From Salminus brasiliensis (lineage: Eukaryota > Chordata > Actinopteri > Characiformes > Bryconidae): a stretch of 64,000 nt of DNA. The notes beneath the pieces were generated by a model, which worked only from the letters and a program-made list of their open reading frames with translations, did not search any database and was not told where the DNA came from. Shown piece by piece: positions 11,829-24,924 of this stretch (positions within the stretch are counted from its first letter, which is position 1; the number at the start of each line of letters is the position of its first letter). Position numbers and translations under genes: made by a program. The DNA is taken from assembly GCF_030463535.1 (NCBI RefSeq), contig NC_132894.1, forward strand, positions 13,227,433-13,291,432, written 5' to 3'.

Positions 11829-12128
11829 AAAAAGACTGAGTCCCGCTGTCTTGCTCAGGCTGCACTGCAGGGTCTATTCACAGGCGCCATCCCACTACTG
11901 ATCGGCACGGGGGCTTTGACCTGCTCCGTTTCCGACCTGGGCCGGTTCACCCCTCCTTAGACGACCTGGTGGTCCCGAGCTCCCTCAGAAACACCATATC
12001 GATACCGACCTTAACGCGGACACCCGATCAACATAGTCCACGACAGCCCAGAACCCCTGAACTCAAACGGTCCGCCAGCCTCAGCCTCCCAGTAACTTGG
12101 ATTACAGGCGCGCGCCACTTCGCCCAGC
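11829..12128 (-). ncRNA. rn7sl: 7SL RNA gene, array copy 6 (GCT-type)
   Basis: This is a 300-nt copy with a GCTGGGCG 5' end and a GTTAAGGTCGGTAT helix 6 strand. It is the first gene of the 4803-bp higher-order block and corresponds to copy 9. The tetraloops and the terminator (11829-11833) are intact. Confidence 0.94.
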
Positions 12129-13427
12129 GGCAGTCGAGTTGATTTAGGGAGGTTTTAGCCTGCAGATACAAACTCACGCTGCCCACTGGTGGGCAAACGA
12201 GGAGTTACACAGACCTAAAGAGTCTCTTACAGACAGCGCCCTCTGGTCTTTTATCTTTTAGTTTACATTGCTTGTTACATTGAGTTCTGTGCTTCATCTT
12301 CACCAGTTATTCAGTTTTCAGGTAAGATGCCACGTTGTTTTAGGCGAACATGAAACCTGTTCACTGTAGTCTACTGACAGGGCGGTTAAAACCTCTGTAG
12401 ACTAGTAGTACATTTCATCATTTTAGACTGAATGAATAACAGTCATGAACTCAACTGCTTTGAAATGTGTAAATCAGGAGTTACAAGAATAAACTTCAGC
12501 ATGTTTAGTGCTCTGTCAAAAATACAACCATTCTATCTCATTTCTGTATTCCTCCATGCTTCTTTTGTTATGTCCTTTCTCATCTGGCTTGTAACTCTCT
12601 TCTTCCTTTTTGATCTCTTTTCTTTTTGTGTTTTGGCATTTTTTTCCTGATATTTTCAAGGCTGTTCTGGTATAGATAACATTTTCCCAACTGTGTTCAA
12701 ATGTCAGACCATGGATGAGTCAGGTCTGTTAGCAATATTTTTTCACACACATGTTTATTACAGTATGACTCCTGTAATATAAAGACAATGATCTTGTTCA
12801 GTATCAATACTTGCAGGCCTATTTGTGCTACACCACAAAGTAGCATTAATAAGTTTAGTTACAGTCTAAACTTGGTATTAGTATACCAGCTTTAAAGTAA
12901 AAAGAAAACAACAATGCACTGAAATTGACATTTTTAGTCTCTTTTTAAAAGTCTAAGATGTTCTCACGGAAAATACTAGCGTGTCAACTGGCTTAAACCT
13001 TTTTCTGCATAAAAAACGTTCTCTTTACTCCCATGGCACAGTTTGACTGACACAAAGGCAAACAACAGGCCCTGTGTATTGTGCATACACTTTCCTTCTG
13101 ATTCGCCATTTCAGTCATTTTGTTTTTAAGATAGTCATTTCTTTTGCTCTACTCTGCCTCTGTAGAGAAAGTAGTGCTTCTGCCATGTGTACTTTTTCTT
13201 CAGACCATTAAAATCCTAAAGACTAATCATTAAATTGTTTCTGTCCGAATATTGCAAGGAAACAAGTGTTTGTAGTATTGGTTGTGATGTTTAAGCCTGT
13301 AACCCTTGCTTCCATTTATGTGCGGGTTTTGCAGTGGAATCTAAACCTGTTAGTGAATGCTGAGGACAATTGTTTCATCAGTGTCAGTGAAAAGAATGTA
13401 TTATTTGAGTTTAAACCACAGTGAATG

Positions 13428-13727
13428 AAAAAGACTGAGTCCCGCTGTCTTGCTCAGGCTGCACTGCAGGGTCTATTCACAGGCGCCATCCCACTACTGA
13501 TCGGCACGGGGGCTTTGACCTGCTCCGTTTCCGACCTGGGCCGGTTCACCCCTCCTTAGACGACCTGGTGTACCCGAGCTCCCTCAGAAACACCATATCC
13601 ATACCGAACTTAGCGCGGACACCCGATCAACATAGTCCACTACAGCCCAGAACCCCTGAACTCAAACGGTCCGCCAGCCTCAGCCTCCGGATAACTTGGA
13701 TTACAGGCGCGCGCCACTTCGCCCGGC
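13428..13727 (-). ncRNA. rn7sl: 7SL RNA gene, array copy 7
   Basis: This is a 300-nt copy of the CTAAGTTCGG class. The Alu-domain stem reads TTATCCGGAGG where most copies have TTATCGGGAGG or TTACTGGGAGG; this form is shared with copies 14 and 15. The terminator is at 13428-13432. It corresponds to copy 10, 4803 bp to the right. Confidence 0.94.
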
Positions 13728-15029
13728 GGCAGTCGAGTTGATTTGGGGAGGTTTTAGCCTGCAGATACAAACTCACGCTGCCCACTGGTGGGCAAACGAG
13801 GAGTTACACAGACCTAAAGAGTCTCTTACAGACAGCGCCCTCTGGTCTTTTATCTTTTAGTTTACATTGCTTGTTACATTGAGTTCTGTGCTTCATCTTC
13901 ACCAGTTATTCAGTTTTCAGGTAAGATGCCACGTTGTTTTAGGCGAACATGAAACCTGTTCACTGTAGTCTACTGACAGGGCGGTTAAAACCTCTGTAGA
14001 CTAGTAGTACATTTCATCATTTTAGACTGAATGAATAATAGTCATGAACTCAACTGCTTTGAAATGTGTAAATCAGGAGTTACAAGAATAAACTTCAGCA
14101 TGTTTAGTGCTCTGTCAAAAATACAACCATTCTATCTCATTTCTATATTCTTCCATGCTTCTTTTGTTATGTCCTTTCTCATCAGGCTTGTAACTCTCTT
14201 CTTCCTTTTTGATTTCTTTTCTTTTTGTGTTTTGGGATTTTTTTTTTCCTGATATTTTCAAGGCGGTTCTGGTTTAGATAACATTTTCCCAAATGTGTTC
14301 AAATGTCAGACCATGCATGAGTCAGGTCTATTAGCAATATTTTTTCATTCACATGTTTATTACAGTATGACTCCTGTAATATAAAGACAATGATCTTGTT
14401 CAGTATCAATACTTGCAGGCCTATTTGTGCTACACCACAAAGTAGCATTAATAAGTTTAGTTACAGTCTAAACTTGGTATTAGTATACCAGCTTTAAAGT
14501 AAAAAGAAAACAACAATGCACTGAAATGGACATTTTTAGTCTCTTTTTAAAAGTCTAAGATGTTCTCACGGAAAATACTAGCGTGTCAACTGGCTTAAAC
14601 TTTTTTCTGCATAAAAAACGTTCTCTTTACTCCCATGGCACAGTTTGACTGACACAAAGGCAAACAACAGGCCCTGTGTATTGTGCATACACTTTCCTTC
14701 TGATTCGCCATTTCAGTCATTTTGTTTTTAAGATAGTCATTTCTTTTGCTCTACTCTGCCTCTGTAGAAAAAGTAGTGCTTCTGCCATGTGTACTTTTTC
14801 TTCAGACCATTAAAATCCTAAAGACTAATCGTTAAATTGTTTCTGTCCGAATATTGTAAGGAAACAAGTGTTTGTAGTATTGGTTGTGATGTTTAAGCCT
14901 GTAACCCTTGCTTCCATTTATGTGCGGGTTTTGCAGTGGAATCTAAACCTGTTAGTGAATGCTGAGGACAATTGTTTCATCAGTGTCAGTGAAAAGAATG
15001 TATTATTTGAGTTTAAACCACAGTGAATG

Positions 15030-15329
15030 AAAAAGACTGAGTCCCGCTGTCTTGCTCAGGCTGCACTGCAGGGTCTATTCACAGGCGCCATCCCACTACT
15101 GATCGGCACGGGGGCTTTGACCTGCTCCGTTTCCGACCTGGGCCGGTTCACCCCTCCTTAGACGACCTGGTGGTCCCGAGCTCCCTCAGAAACACCATAT
15201 CGATACCGACCTTAACGCGGACACCCGATCAACATAGTCCACGACAGCCCAGAACCCCTGAACTCAAACGGTCCGCCAGCCTCAGCCTCCCGATAACTTG
15301 GATTACAGGCGCGCGCCACTTCGCCCGGC
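15030..15329 (-). ncRNA. rn7sl: 7SL RNA gene, array copy 8
   Basis: This is a 300-nt copy that combines the GTTAAGGTCGGTAT helix 6 strand of the GCT class with a GCCGGGCG 5' end and a TTATCGGGAGG stem. It looks like a conversion or recombination mosaic of two classes. The tetraloops and the terminator (15030-15034) are intact. Confidence 0.94.
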
Positions 15330-16631
15330 GGCAGTCGAGTTGATTTGGGGAGGTTTTAGCCTGCAGATACAAACTCACGCTGCCCACTGGTGGGCAAACG
15401 AGGAGTTACACAGACCTAAAGAGTCTCTTACAGACAGCGCCCTCTGGTCTTTTATCTTTTAGTTTACATTGCTTGTTACATTGAGTTCTGTGCTTCATCT
15501 TCACCAGTTATTCAGTTTTCAGGTAAGATGCCACGTTGTTTTAGGCGAACATGAAACCTGTTCACTGTAGTCTACTGACAGGGCGGTTAAAACCTCTGTA
15601 GACTAGTAGTACATTTCATCATTTTAGACTGAATGAATAATAGTCATGAACTCAACTGCTTTGAAATGTGTAAATCAGGAGTTACAAGAATAAACTTCAG
15701 CATGTTTAGTGCTCTGTCAAAAATACAACCATTCTATCTCATTTCTATATTCTTCCATGCTTCTTTTGTTATGTCCTTTCTCATCAGGCTTGTAACTCTC
15801 TTCTTCCTTTTTGATTTCTTTTCTTTTTGTGTTTTGGGATTTTTTTTTTCCTGATATTTTCAAGGCGGTTCTGGTTTAGATAACATTTTCCCAAATGTGT
15901 TCAAATGTCAGACCATGCATGAGTCAGGTCTATTAGCAATATTTTTTCATTCACATGTTTATTACAGTATGACTCCTGTAATATAAAGACAATGATCTTG
16001 TTCAGTATCAATACTTGCAGGCCTATTTGTGCTACACCACAAAGTAGCATTAATAAGTTTAGTTACAGTCTAAACTTGGTATTAGTATACCAGCTTTAAA
16101 GTAAAAAGAAAACAACAATGCACTGAAATGGACATTTTTAGTCTCTTTTTAAAAGTCTAAGATGTTCTCACGGAAAATACTAGCGTGTCAACTGGCTTAA
16201 ACTTTTTTCTGCATAAAAAACGTTCTCTTTACTCCCATGGCACAGTTTGACTGACACAAAGGCAAACAACAGGCCCTGTGTATTGTGCATACACTTTCCT
16301 TCTGATTCGCCATTTCAGTCATTTTGTTTTTAAGATAGTCATTTCTTTTGCTCTACTCTGCCTCTGTAGAAAAAGTAGTGCTTCTGCCATGTGTACTTTT
16401 TCTTCAGACCATTAAAATCCTAAAGACTAATCGTTAAATTGTTTCTGTCCGAATATTGTAAGGAAACAAGTGTTTGTAGTATTGGTTGTGATGTTTAAGC
16501 CTGTAACCCTTGCTTCCATTTATGTGCGGGTTTTGCAGTGGAATCTAAACCTGTTAGTGAATGCTGAGGACAATTGTTTCATCAGTGTCAGTGAAAAGAA
16601 TGTATTATTTGAGTTTAAACCACAGTGAATG

Positions 16632-16931
16632 AAAAAGACTGAGTCCCGCTGTCTTGCTCAGGCTGCACTGCAGGGTCTATTCACAGGCGCCATCCCACTA
16701 CTGATCGGCACGGGGGCTTTGACCTGCTCCGTTTCCGACCTGGGCCGGTTCACCCCTCCTTAGACGACCTGGTGGTCCCGAGCTCCCTCAGAAACACCAT
16801 ATCGATACCGACCTTAACGCGGACACCCGATCAACATAGTCCACGACAGCCCAGAACCCCTGAACTCAAACGGTCCGCCAGCCTCAGCCTCCCAGTAACT
16901 TGGATTACAGGCGCGCGCCACTTCGCCCAGC
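16632..16931 (-). ncRNA. rn7sl: 7SL RNA gene, array copy 9 (GCT-type)
   Basis: This is a 300-nt copy with a GCTGGGCG 5' end. It lies exactly 4803 bp from copy 6 and carries the same haplotype. The tetraloops and the terminator (16632-16636) are intact. Confidence 0.94.
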
Positions 16932-18230
16932 GGCAGTCGAGTTGATTTAGGGAGGTTTTAGCCTGCAGATACAAACTCACGCTGCCCACTGGTGGGCAAA
17001 CGAGGAGTTACACAGACCTAAAGAGTCTCTTACAGACAGCGCCCTCTGGTCTTTTATCTTTTAGTTTACATTGCTTGTTACATTGAGTTCTGTGCTTCAT
17101 CTTCACCAGTTATTCAGTTTTCAGGTAAGATGCCACGTTGTTTTAGGCGAACATGAAACCTGTTCACTGTAGTCTACTGACAGGGCGGTTAAAACCTCTG
17201 TAGACTAGTAGTACATTTCATCATTTTAGACTGAATGAATAACAGTCATGAACTCAACTGCTTTGAAATGTGTAAATCAGGAGTTACAAGAATAAACTTC
17301 AGCATGTTTAGTGCTCTGTCAAAAATACAACCATTCTATCTCATTTCTGTATTCTTCCATGCTTCTTTTGTTATGTCCTTTCTCATCTGGCTTGTAACTC
17401 TCTTCTTCCTTTTTGATCTCTTTTCTTTTTGTGTTTTGGCATTTTTTTCCTGATATTTTCAAGGCTGTTCTGGTATAGATAACATTTTCCCAACTGTGTT
17501 CAAATGTCAGACCATGGATGAGTCAGGTCTGTTAGCAATATTTTTTCACACACATGTTTATTACAGTATGACTCCTGTAATATAAAGACAATGATCTTGT
17601 TCAGTATCAATACTTGCAGGCCTATTTGTGCTACACCACAAAGTAGCATTAATAAGTTTAGTTACAGTCTAAACTTGGTATTAGTATACCAGCTTTAAAG
17701 TAAAAAGAAAACAACAATGCACTGAAATTGACATTTTTAGTCTCTTTTTAAAAGTCTAAGATGTTCTCACGGAAAATACTAGCGTGTCAACTGGCTTAAA
17801 CCTTTTTCTGCATAAAAAACGTTCTCTTTACTCCCATGGCACAGTTTGACTGACACAAAGGCAAACAACAGGCCCTGTGTATTGTGCATACACTTTCCTT
17901 CTGATTCGCCATTTCAGTCATTTTGTTTTTAAGATAGTCATTTCTTTTGCTCTACTCTGCCTCTGTAGAGAAAGTAGTGCTTCTGCCATGTGTACTTTTT
18001 CTTCAGACCATTAAAATCCTAAAGACTAATCATTAAATTGTTTCTGTCCGAATATTGCAAGGAAACAAGTGTTTGTAGTATTGGTTGTGATGTTTAAGCC
18101 TGTAACCCTTGCTTCCATTTATGTGCGGGTTTTGCAGTGGAATCTAAACCTGTTAGTGAATGCTGAGGACAATTGTTTCATCAGTGTCAGTGAAAAGAAT
18201 GTATTATTTGAGTTTAAACCACAGTGAATG

Positions 18231-18530
18231 AAAAAGACTGAGTCCCGCTGTCTTGCTCAGGCTGCACTGCAGGGTCTATTCACAGGCGCCATCCCACTAC
18301 TGATCGGCACGGGGGCTTTGACCTGCTCCGTTTCCGACCTGGGCCGGTTCACCCCTCCTTAGACGACCTGGTGTACCCGAGCTCCCTCAGAAACACCATA
18401 TCCATACCGAACTTAGCGCGGACACCCGATCAACTTAGTCCACTACAGCCCAGAACCCCTGAACTCAAACGGTCCGCCAGCCTCAGCCTCCCGATAACTT
18501 GGATTACAGGCGCGCGCCACTTCGCCCGGC
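18231..18530 (-). ncRNA. rn7sl: 7SL RNA gene, array copy 10
   Basis: This is a 300-nt copy of the CTAAGTTCGG class, 4803 bp from copy 7. It differs from copy 7 at two places I noticed: the TTATCGGG stem in place of TTATCCGG, and plus-strand CAACTTAG in place of CAACATAG. The terminator is at 18231-18235. Confidence 0.94.
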
Positions 18531-19832
18531 GGCAGTCGAGTTGATTTGGGGAGGTTTTAGCCTGCAGATACAAACTCACGCTGCCCACTGGTGGGCAAAC
18601 GAGGAGTTACACAGACCTAAAGAGTCTCTTACAGACAGCGCCCTCTGGTCTTTTATCTTTTAGTTTACATTGCTTGTTACATTGAGTTCTGTGCTTCATC
18701 TTCACCAGTTATTCAGTTTTCAGGTAAGATGCCACGTTGTTTTAGGCGAACATGAAACCTGTTCACTGTAGTCTACTGACAGGGCGGTTAAAACCTCTGT
18801 AGACTAGTAGTACATTTCATCATTTTAGACTGAATGAATAATAGTCATGAACTCAACTGCTTTGAAATGTGTAAATCAGGAGTTACAAGAATAAACTTCA
18901 GCATGTTTAGTGCTCTGTCAAAAATACAACCATTCTATCTCATTTCTATATTCTTCCATGCTTCTTTTGTTATGTCCTTTCTCATCAGGCTTGTAACTCT
19001 CTTCTTCCTTTTTGATTTCTTTTCTTTTTGTGTTTTGGGATTTTTTTTTTCCTGATATTTTCAAGGCGGTTCTGGTTTAGATAACATTTTCCCAAATGTG
19101 TTCAAATGTCAGACCATGCATGAGTCAGGTCTATTAGCAATATTTTTTCATTCACATGTTTATTACAGTATGACTCCTGTAATATAAAGACAATGATCTT
19201 GTTCAGTATCAATACTTGCAGGCCTATTTGTGCTACACCACAAAGTAGCATTAATAAGATTAGTTACAGTCTAAACTTGGTATTAGTATACCAGCTTTAA
19301 AGTAAAAAGAAAACAACAATGCACTGAAATGGACATTTTTAGTCTCTTTTTAAAAGTCTAAGATGTTCTCACGGAAAATACTAGCGTGTCAACTGGCTTA
19401 AACTTTTTTCTGCATAAAAAACGTTCTCTTTACTCCCATGGCACAGTTTGACTGACACAAAGGCAAACAACAGGCCCTGTGTATTGTGCATACACTTTCC
19501 TTCTGATTCGCCATTTCAGTCATTTTGTTTTTAAGATAGTCATTTCTTTTGCTCTACTCTGCCTCTGTAGAAAAAGTAGTGCTTCTGCCATGTGTACTTT
19601 TTCTTCAGACCATTAAAATCCTAAAGACTAATCGTTAAATTGTTTCTGTCCGAATATTGTAAGGAAACAAGTGTTTGTAGTATTGGTTGTGATGTTTAAG
19701 CCTGTAACCCTTGCTTCCATTTATGTGCGGGTTTTGCAGTGGAATCTAAACCTGTTAGTGAATGCTGAGGACAATTGTTTCATCAGTGTCAGTGAAAAGA
19801 ATGTATTATTTGAGTTTAAACCACAGTGAATG

Positions 19833-20132
19833 AAAAAGACTGAGTCCCGCTGTCTTGCTCAGGCTGCACTGCAGGGTCTATTCACAGGCGCCATCCCACT
19901 ACTGATCGGCACGGGGGCTTTGACCTGCTCCGTTTCCGACCTGGGCCGGTTCACCCCTCCTTAGACGACCTGGTGGTCCCGAGCTCCCTCAGAAACACCA
20001 TATCGATACCGACCTTAACGCGGACACCCGATCAACATAGTCCACGACAGCCCAGAACCCCTGAACTCAAACGGTCCGCCAGCCTCAGCCTCCCAGTAAC
20101 TTGGATTACAGGCGCGCGCCACTTCGCCCAGC
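19833..20132 (-). ncRNA. rn7sl: 7SL RNA gene, array copy 11 (GCT-type)
   Basis: This is a 300-nt copy with a GCTGGGCG 5' end and the GTTAAGGTCGGTAT strand, 4803 bp from copy 8. Unlike copy 8 it carries the full GCT-class haplotype in its 5' half and flank. The terminator is at 19833-19837. Confidence 0.94.
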
Positions 20133-21428
20133 GGCAGTCGAGTTGATTTAGGGAGGTTTTAGCCTGCAGATACAAACTCACGCTGCCCACTGGTGGGAAA
20201 ACGAGGAGTTACACAGACCTAAAGAGTCTCTTACAGACAGCGCCCTCTGGTCTTTTATCTTTTAGTTTACATTGCTTGTTACAATGAGTTCTGTGCTTCA
20301 TCTTCACCAGTTATTCAGTTTTCAGGTAAGATGCCACGTTGTTTTAGGCGAACATGAAACCTGTTCACTGTAGTCTACTGACAGGGCGGTTAAAACCTCT
20401 GTAGACTAGTAGTACATTTCATCATTTTAGACTGAATGAATAACAGTCATGAACTCAACTGCTTTGAAATGTGTAAATCAGGAGTTACAAGAATAAACTT
20501 CAGCATGTTTAGTGCTCTGTCAAAAATACAACCATTCTATCTCATTTCTATATTCTTCCATGCTTCTTTTGTTATGTCCTTTCTCATCAGGCTTGTAACT
20601 CTCTTCTTCCTTTTTGATTTCTTTTCTTTTTGTGTTTTGGCATTTTTTTTTTCCTGATATTTTCAAGGCGGTTCTGGTTTAGATAACATTTTCCCAAATG
20701 TGTTCAAATGTCAGACCATGGATGAGTCAGGTCTGTTAGCAATATTTTTTCATTCACATGTTTATTACAGTATGACTCCTGTAATATAAAGACAATGATC
20801 TTGTTCAGTATCAATACTTGCAGGCCTATTTGTGCTACACCACAAAGTAGCATTAATAAGTTTAGTTACAGTCTAAACTTGGTATTAGTATACCAGCTTT
20901 AAAGTAAAAAGAAAACAACAATGCACTGAAATGGACATTTTTAGTCTCTTTTTAAAAGTCTAAGATGTTCTCACGGAAAATACTAGCGTGTCAACTGGCT
21001 TAAACTTTTTTCTGCATAAAAAACGTTCTCTTTACTCCCATGGCACAGTTTGACTGACACAAAGGCAAACAACAGGCCCTGTGTATTGTGCATACACTTT
21101 CCTTCTGATTCGCCATTTCAGTCATTTTGTTTTTAAGATAGTCATTTCTTTTGCTCTACTCTGTAGAGAAAGTAGTGCTTCTGCCATGTGTACTTTTTCT
21201 TCAGACCATTAAAATCCTAAAGACTAATCGTTAAATTATTTCTGTCCGAATATTGCAAGGAAACAAGTGTTTGTAGTATTGGTTGTGATGTTTAAGCCTG
21301 TAACCCTTGCTTCCATTTATGTGCGGGTTTTGCAGTGGAATCTAAACCTGTTAGTGAATGCTGAGGACAATTGTTTCATCAGTGTCAGTGAAAAGAATGT
21401 ATTATTTGAGTTTAAACCACAGTGAATG

Positions 21429-21728
21429 AAAAAGACTGAGTCCCGCTGTCTTGCTCAGGCTGCACTGCAGTGTCTATTCACAGGCGCCATCCCACTACTG
21501 ATCGGCACGGGGGCTTTGACCTGCTCCGTTTCCGACCTGGGCCGGTTCACCCCTCCTTAGACGACCTGGTGTACCCGAGCTCCCTCAGAAACACCATATC
21601 GACACCGACTTCAGCGCGGACACCCGATCAACATAGTCCACTACAGCCCAGAACCCCTGAACTCAAACGGTCCGCCAGCCTCAGCCTCCCAGTAACTTGG
21701 ATTACAGGCGCGCGCCACTTCGCCCGGC
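21429..21728 (-). ncRNA. rn7sl: 7SL RNA gene, array copy 12
   Basis: This is a 300-nt copy with helix 6 strand GCTGAAGTCGGTGTCG and a 3' segment reading GACACTGCAGTGC, where most copies have GACCCTGCAGTGC. Copy 13 shares both features, so the two form a recent pair. The tetraloops and the terminator are intact. A 90-codon antisense reading frame across this copy is a by-product of these substitutions. Confidence 0.94.
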
Positions 21729-23023
21729 GGCAGTCGAGTTGATTTGGGGAGGTTTTAGCCTGCAGATACAAACTCACGCTGCCCACTGGTGGGAAAACGA
21801 GGAGTTACACAGACCTAAAGAGTCTCTTACAGACAGCGCCCTCTGGTCTTTTATCTTTTAGTTTACATTGCTTGTTACATTGAGTTCTGTGCTTCATTTT
21901 CACCAGTTATTCAGTTTTCAGGTAAGATGCCACGTTGTTTTAGGCGAACATGAAACCTGTTCACTGTAGTCTACTGACAGGGCGGTTAAAACCTCTGTAG
22001 ACTAGTAGTACATTTCATCATTTTAGACTGAATGAATAACAGTCATGAACTCAACTGCTTTGAAATGTGTAAATCAGGAGTTACAAGAATAAACTTCAGC
22101 ATGTTTAGTGCTCTGTCAAAAATACAACCATTCTATCTCATTTCTATATTCTTCCATGCTTCTTTTGTTATGTCCTTTCTCATCAGGCTTGTAACTCTCT
22201 TCTTCCTTTTTGATTTCTTTTCTTTTTGTGTTTTGGCATTTTTTTTTCCTGATATTTTCAAGGCGGTTCTGGTTTAGATAACATTTTCCCAAATGTGTTC
22301 AAATGTCTGACCATGGATGAGTCAGGTCTGTTAGCAATATTTTTTCACACACATGTTTATTACAGTATGACTCCTGTAATATAAAGACAATGATCTTGTT
22401 CAGTATCAATACTTGCAGGCCTATTTGTGCTACACCACAAAGTAGCATTAATAAGTTTAGTTACAGTCTAAACTTGGTATTAGTATACCAGCTTTAAAGT
22501 AAAAAGAAAACAACAATGCACTGAAATGGACATTTTTAGTCTCTTTTTAAAAGTCTAAGATGTTCTCACGGAAAATACTAGCGTGTCAACTGGCTTAAAC
22601 TTTTTTCTGCATAAAAAACGTTCTCTTTACTCCCATGGCACAGTTTGACTGACACAAAGGCAAACAACAGGCCCTGTGTATTGTGCATACACTTTCCTTC
22701 TGATTCGCCATTTCAGTCATTTTGTTTTTAAGATAGTCATTTCTTTTGCTCTACTCTGTAGAGAAAGTAGTGCTTCTGCCATGTGTACTTTTTCTTCAGA
22801 CCATTAAAATCCTAAAGACTAATCATTAAATTGTTTCTGTCCGAATATTGTAAGGAAACAAGTGTTTGTAGTATTGGTTGTGATGTTTAAGCCTGTAACC
22901 CTTGCTTCCATTTATGTGCGGGTTTTGCAGTGGAATCTAAACCTGTTAGTGAATGCTGAGGACAATTGTTTCATCAGTGTCAGTGAAAAGAATGTATTAT
23001 TTGAGTTTAAACCACAGTGAATG

Positions 23024-23323
23024 AAAAAGACTGAGTCCCGCTGTCTTGCTCAGGCTGCACTGCAGTGTCTATTCACAGGCGCCATCCCACTACTGATCGG
23101 CACGGGGGCTTTGACCTGCTCCGTTTCCGACCTGGGCCGGTTCACCCCTCCTTAGACGACCTGGTGTACCCGAGCTCCCTCAGAAACACCATATCGACAC
23201 CGACTTCAGCGCGGACACCCGATCAACATAGTCCACTACAGCCCAGAACCCCTGAACTCAAACGGTCCGCCAGCCTCAGCCTCCCAGTAACTTGGATTAC
23301 AGGCGCGCGCCACTTCGCCCGGC
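23024..23323 (-). ncRNA. rn7sl: 7SL RNA gene, array copy 13
   Basis: This is a 300-nt copy of the same subclass as copy 12, with GCTGAAGTCGG and GACACTGCAG. I see no difference between the two within the gene. The terminator is at 23024-23028. Confidence 0.94.
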
Positions 23324-24624
23324 GGCAGTCGAGTTGATTTGGGGAGGTTTTAGCCTGCAGATACAAACTCACGCTGCCCACTGGTGGGCAAACGAGGAGT
23401 TACACAGACCTAAAGAGTCTCTTACAGACAGCGCCCTCTGGTCTTTTATCTTTTAGTTTACATTGCTTGTTACATTGAGTTCTGTGCTTCATTTTCACCA
23501 GTTATTCAGTTTTCAGGTAAGATGCCACGTTGTTTTAGGCGAACATGAAACCTGTTCACTGTAGTCTACTGACAGGGCGGTTAAAACCTCTGTAGACTAG
23601 TAGTACATTTCATCATTTTAGACTGAATGAATAACAGTCATGAACTCAACTGCTTTGAAATGTGTAAATCAGGAGTTACAAGAATAAACTTCAGCATGTT
23701 TAGTGCTCTGTCAAAAATACAACCATTCTATCTCATTTCTGTATTCTTCCATGCTTCTTTTGTTATGTCCTTTCTCATCTGGCTTGTAACTCTCTTCTTC
23801 CTTTTTGATTTCTTTTCTTTTTGTGTTTTGGGATTTTTTTTCCTGATATTTTCAAGGCTGTTCTGGTTTAGATAACATTTTCCCAAATGTGTTCAAATGT
23901 CAGACCATGGATGAGTCAGGTCTGTTAGCAATAGTTTTTCACACACATGTTTATTACAGTATGACTCCTGTAATATAAAGACAATGATCTTGTTCAGTAT
24001 CAAATACTTGCAGGCCTATTTGTGCTACACCACAAAGTAGCATTAATAAGTTTAGTTACAGTCTAAACTTGGTATTAGTATACCAGCTTTAAAGTAAAAA
24101 GAAAACAACAATGCACTGAAATTGACATTTTTAGTCTCTTTTTAAAAGTCTAAGATGTTCTCACGGAAAATACTAGCGTGTCAACTGGCTTAAACCTTTT
24201 TCTGCATAAAAAACGTTCTCTTTACTCCCATGGCACAGTTTGACTGACACAAAGGCAAACAACAGGCCCTGTGTATTGTGCATACACTTTCCTTCTGATT
24301 CGCCATTTCAGTCATTTTGTTTTTAAGATAGTCATTTCTTTTGCTCTACTCTGCCTCTGTAGAAAAAGTAGTGCTTCTGCCATGTGTACTTTTTCTTCAG
24401 ACCATTAAAATCCTAAAGACTAATCGTTAAATTGTTTCTGTCCGAATATTGTAAGGAAACAAGTGTTTGTAGTATTGGTTGTGATGTTTAAGCCTGTAAC
24501 CCTTGCTTCCATTTATGTGCGGGTTTTGCAGTGGAATCTAAACCTGTTAGTGAATGCTGAGGACAATTGTTTCATCAGTGTCAGTGAAAAGAATGTATTA
24601 TTTGAGTTTAAACCACAGTGAATG

Positions 24625-24924
24625 AAAAAGACTGAGTCCCGCTGTCTTGCTCAGGCTGCACTGCAGGGTCTATTCACAGGCGCCATCCCACTACTGATCG
24701 GCACGGGGGCTTTGACCTGCTCCGTTTTCGACCTGGGCCGGTTCACCCCTCCTTAGACGACCTGGTGTACCCGAGCTCCCTCAGAAACACCATATCCATA
24801 CCGAACTTAGCGCGGACACCCGATCAACATAGTCCACTACAGCCCAGAACCCCTGAACTCAAACGGTCCGCCAGCCTCAGCCTCCGGATAACTTGGATTA
24901 CAGGCGCGCGCCACTTCGCCCGGC
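24625..24924 (-). ncRNA. rn7sl: 7SL RNA gene, array copy 14, altered helix 8 loop
   Basis: This is a 300-nt copy of the CTAAGTTCGG class, but helix 8 reads GGTCGAAAACGG where all other copies read GGTCGGAAACGG. The GAAA (GNRA) tetraloop of the SRP54/SRP-receptor domain becomes AAAA. The Alu stem is the TTATCCGG type. Everything else, including the terminator at 24625-24629, is intact. Confidence 0.92.

Larger units (their letters stand above)
11829..21434. repeat. Higher-order repeat: two 4803-bp blocks of three units
   Basis: Copies 6, 7 and 8 (11829, 13428, 15030) and copies 9, 10 and 11 (16632, 18231, 19833) are each exactly 4803 bp apart, with internal spacings of 1599, 1602 and 1602 bp in both blocks. 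Diagnostic variants recur in the same order. In units 12432 and 17235 they include TTCTGTATTC, GGTATAGATAAC and TAATCATTAAATT. In units 14031 and 18834 the shared variant is GCATGAGTCAGGTCTATTAG. A few differences exist, mainly in the third unit, where copy 11 and unit 20436 depart from copy 8 and unit 15633. Confidence 0.85.

Noticed and set aside
21470-23337. Two identical 90-codon frames beginning MSIHRRH
   Set aside because: They are antisense to 7SL copies 12 and 13 and are open only because of substitutions in those copies.
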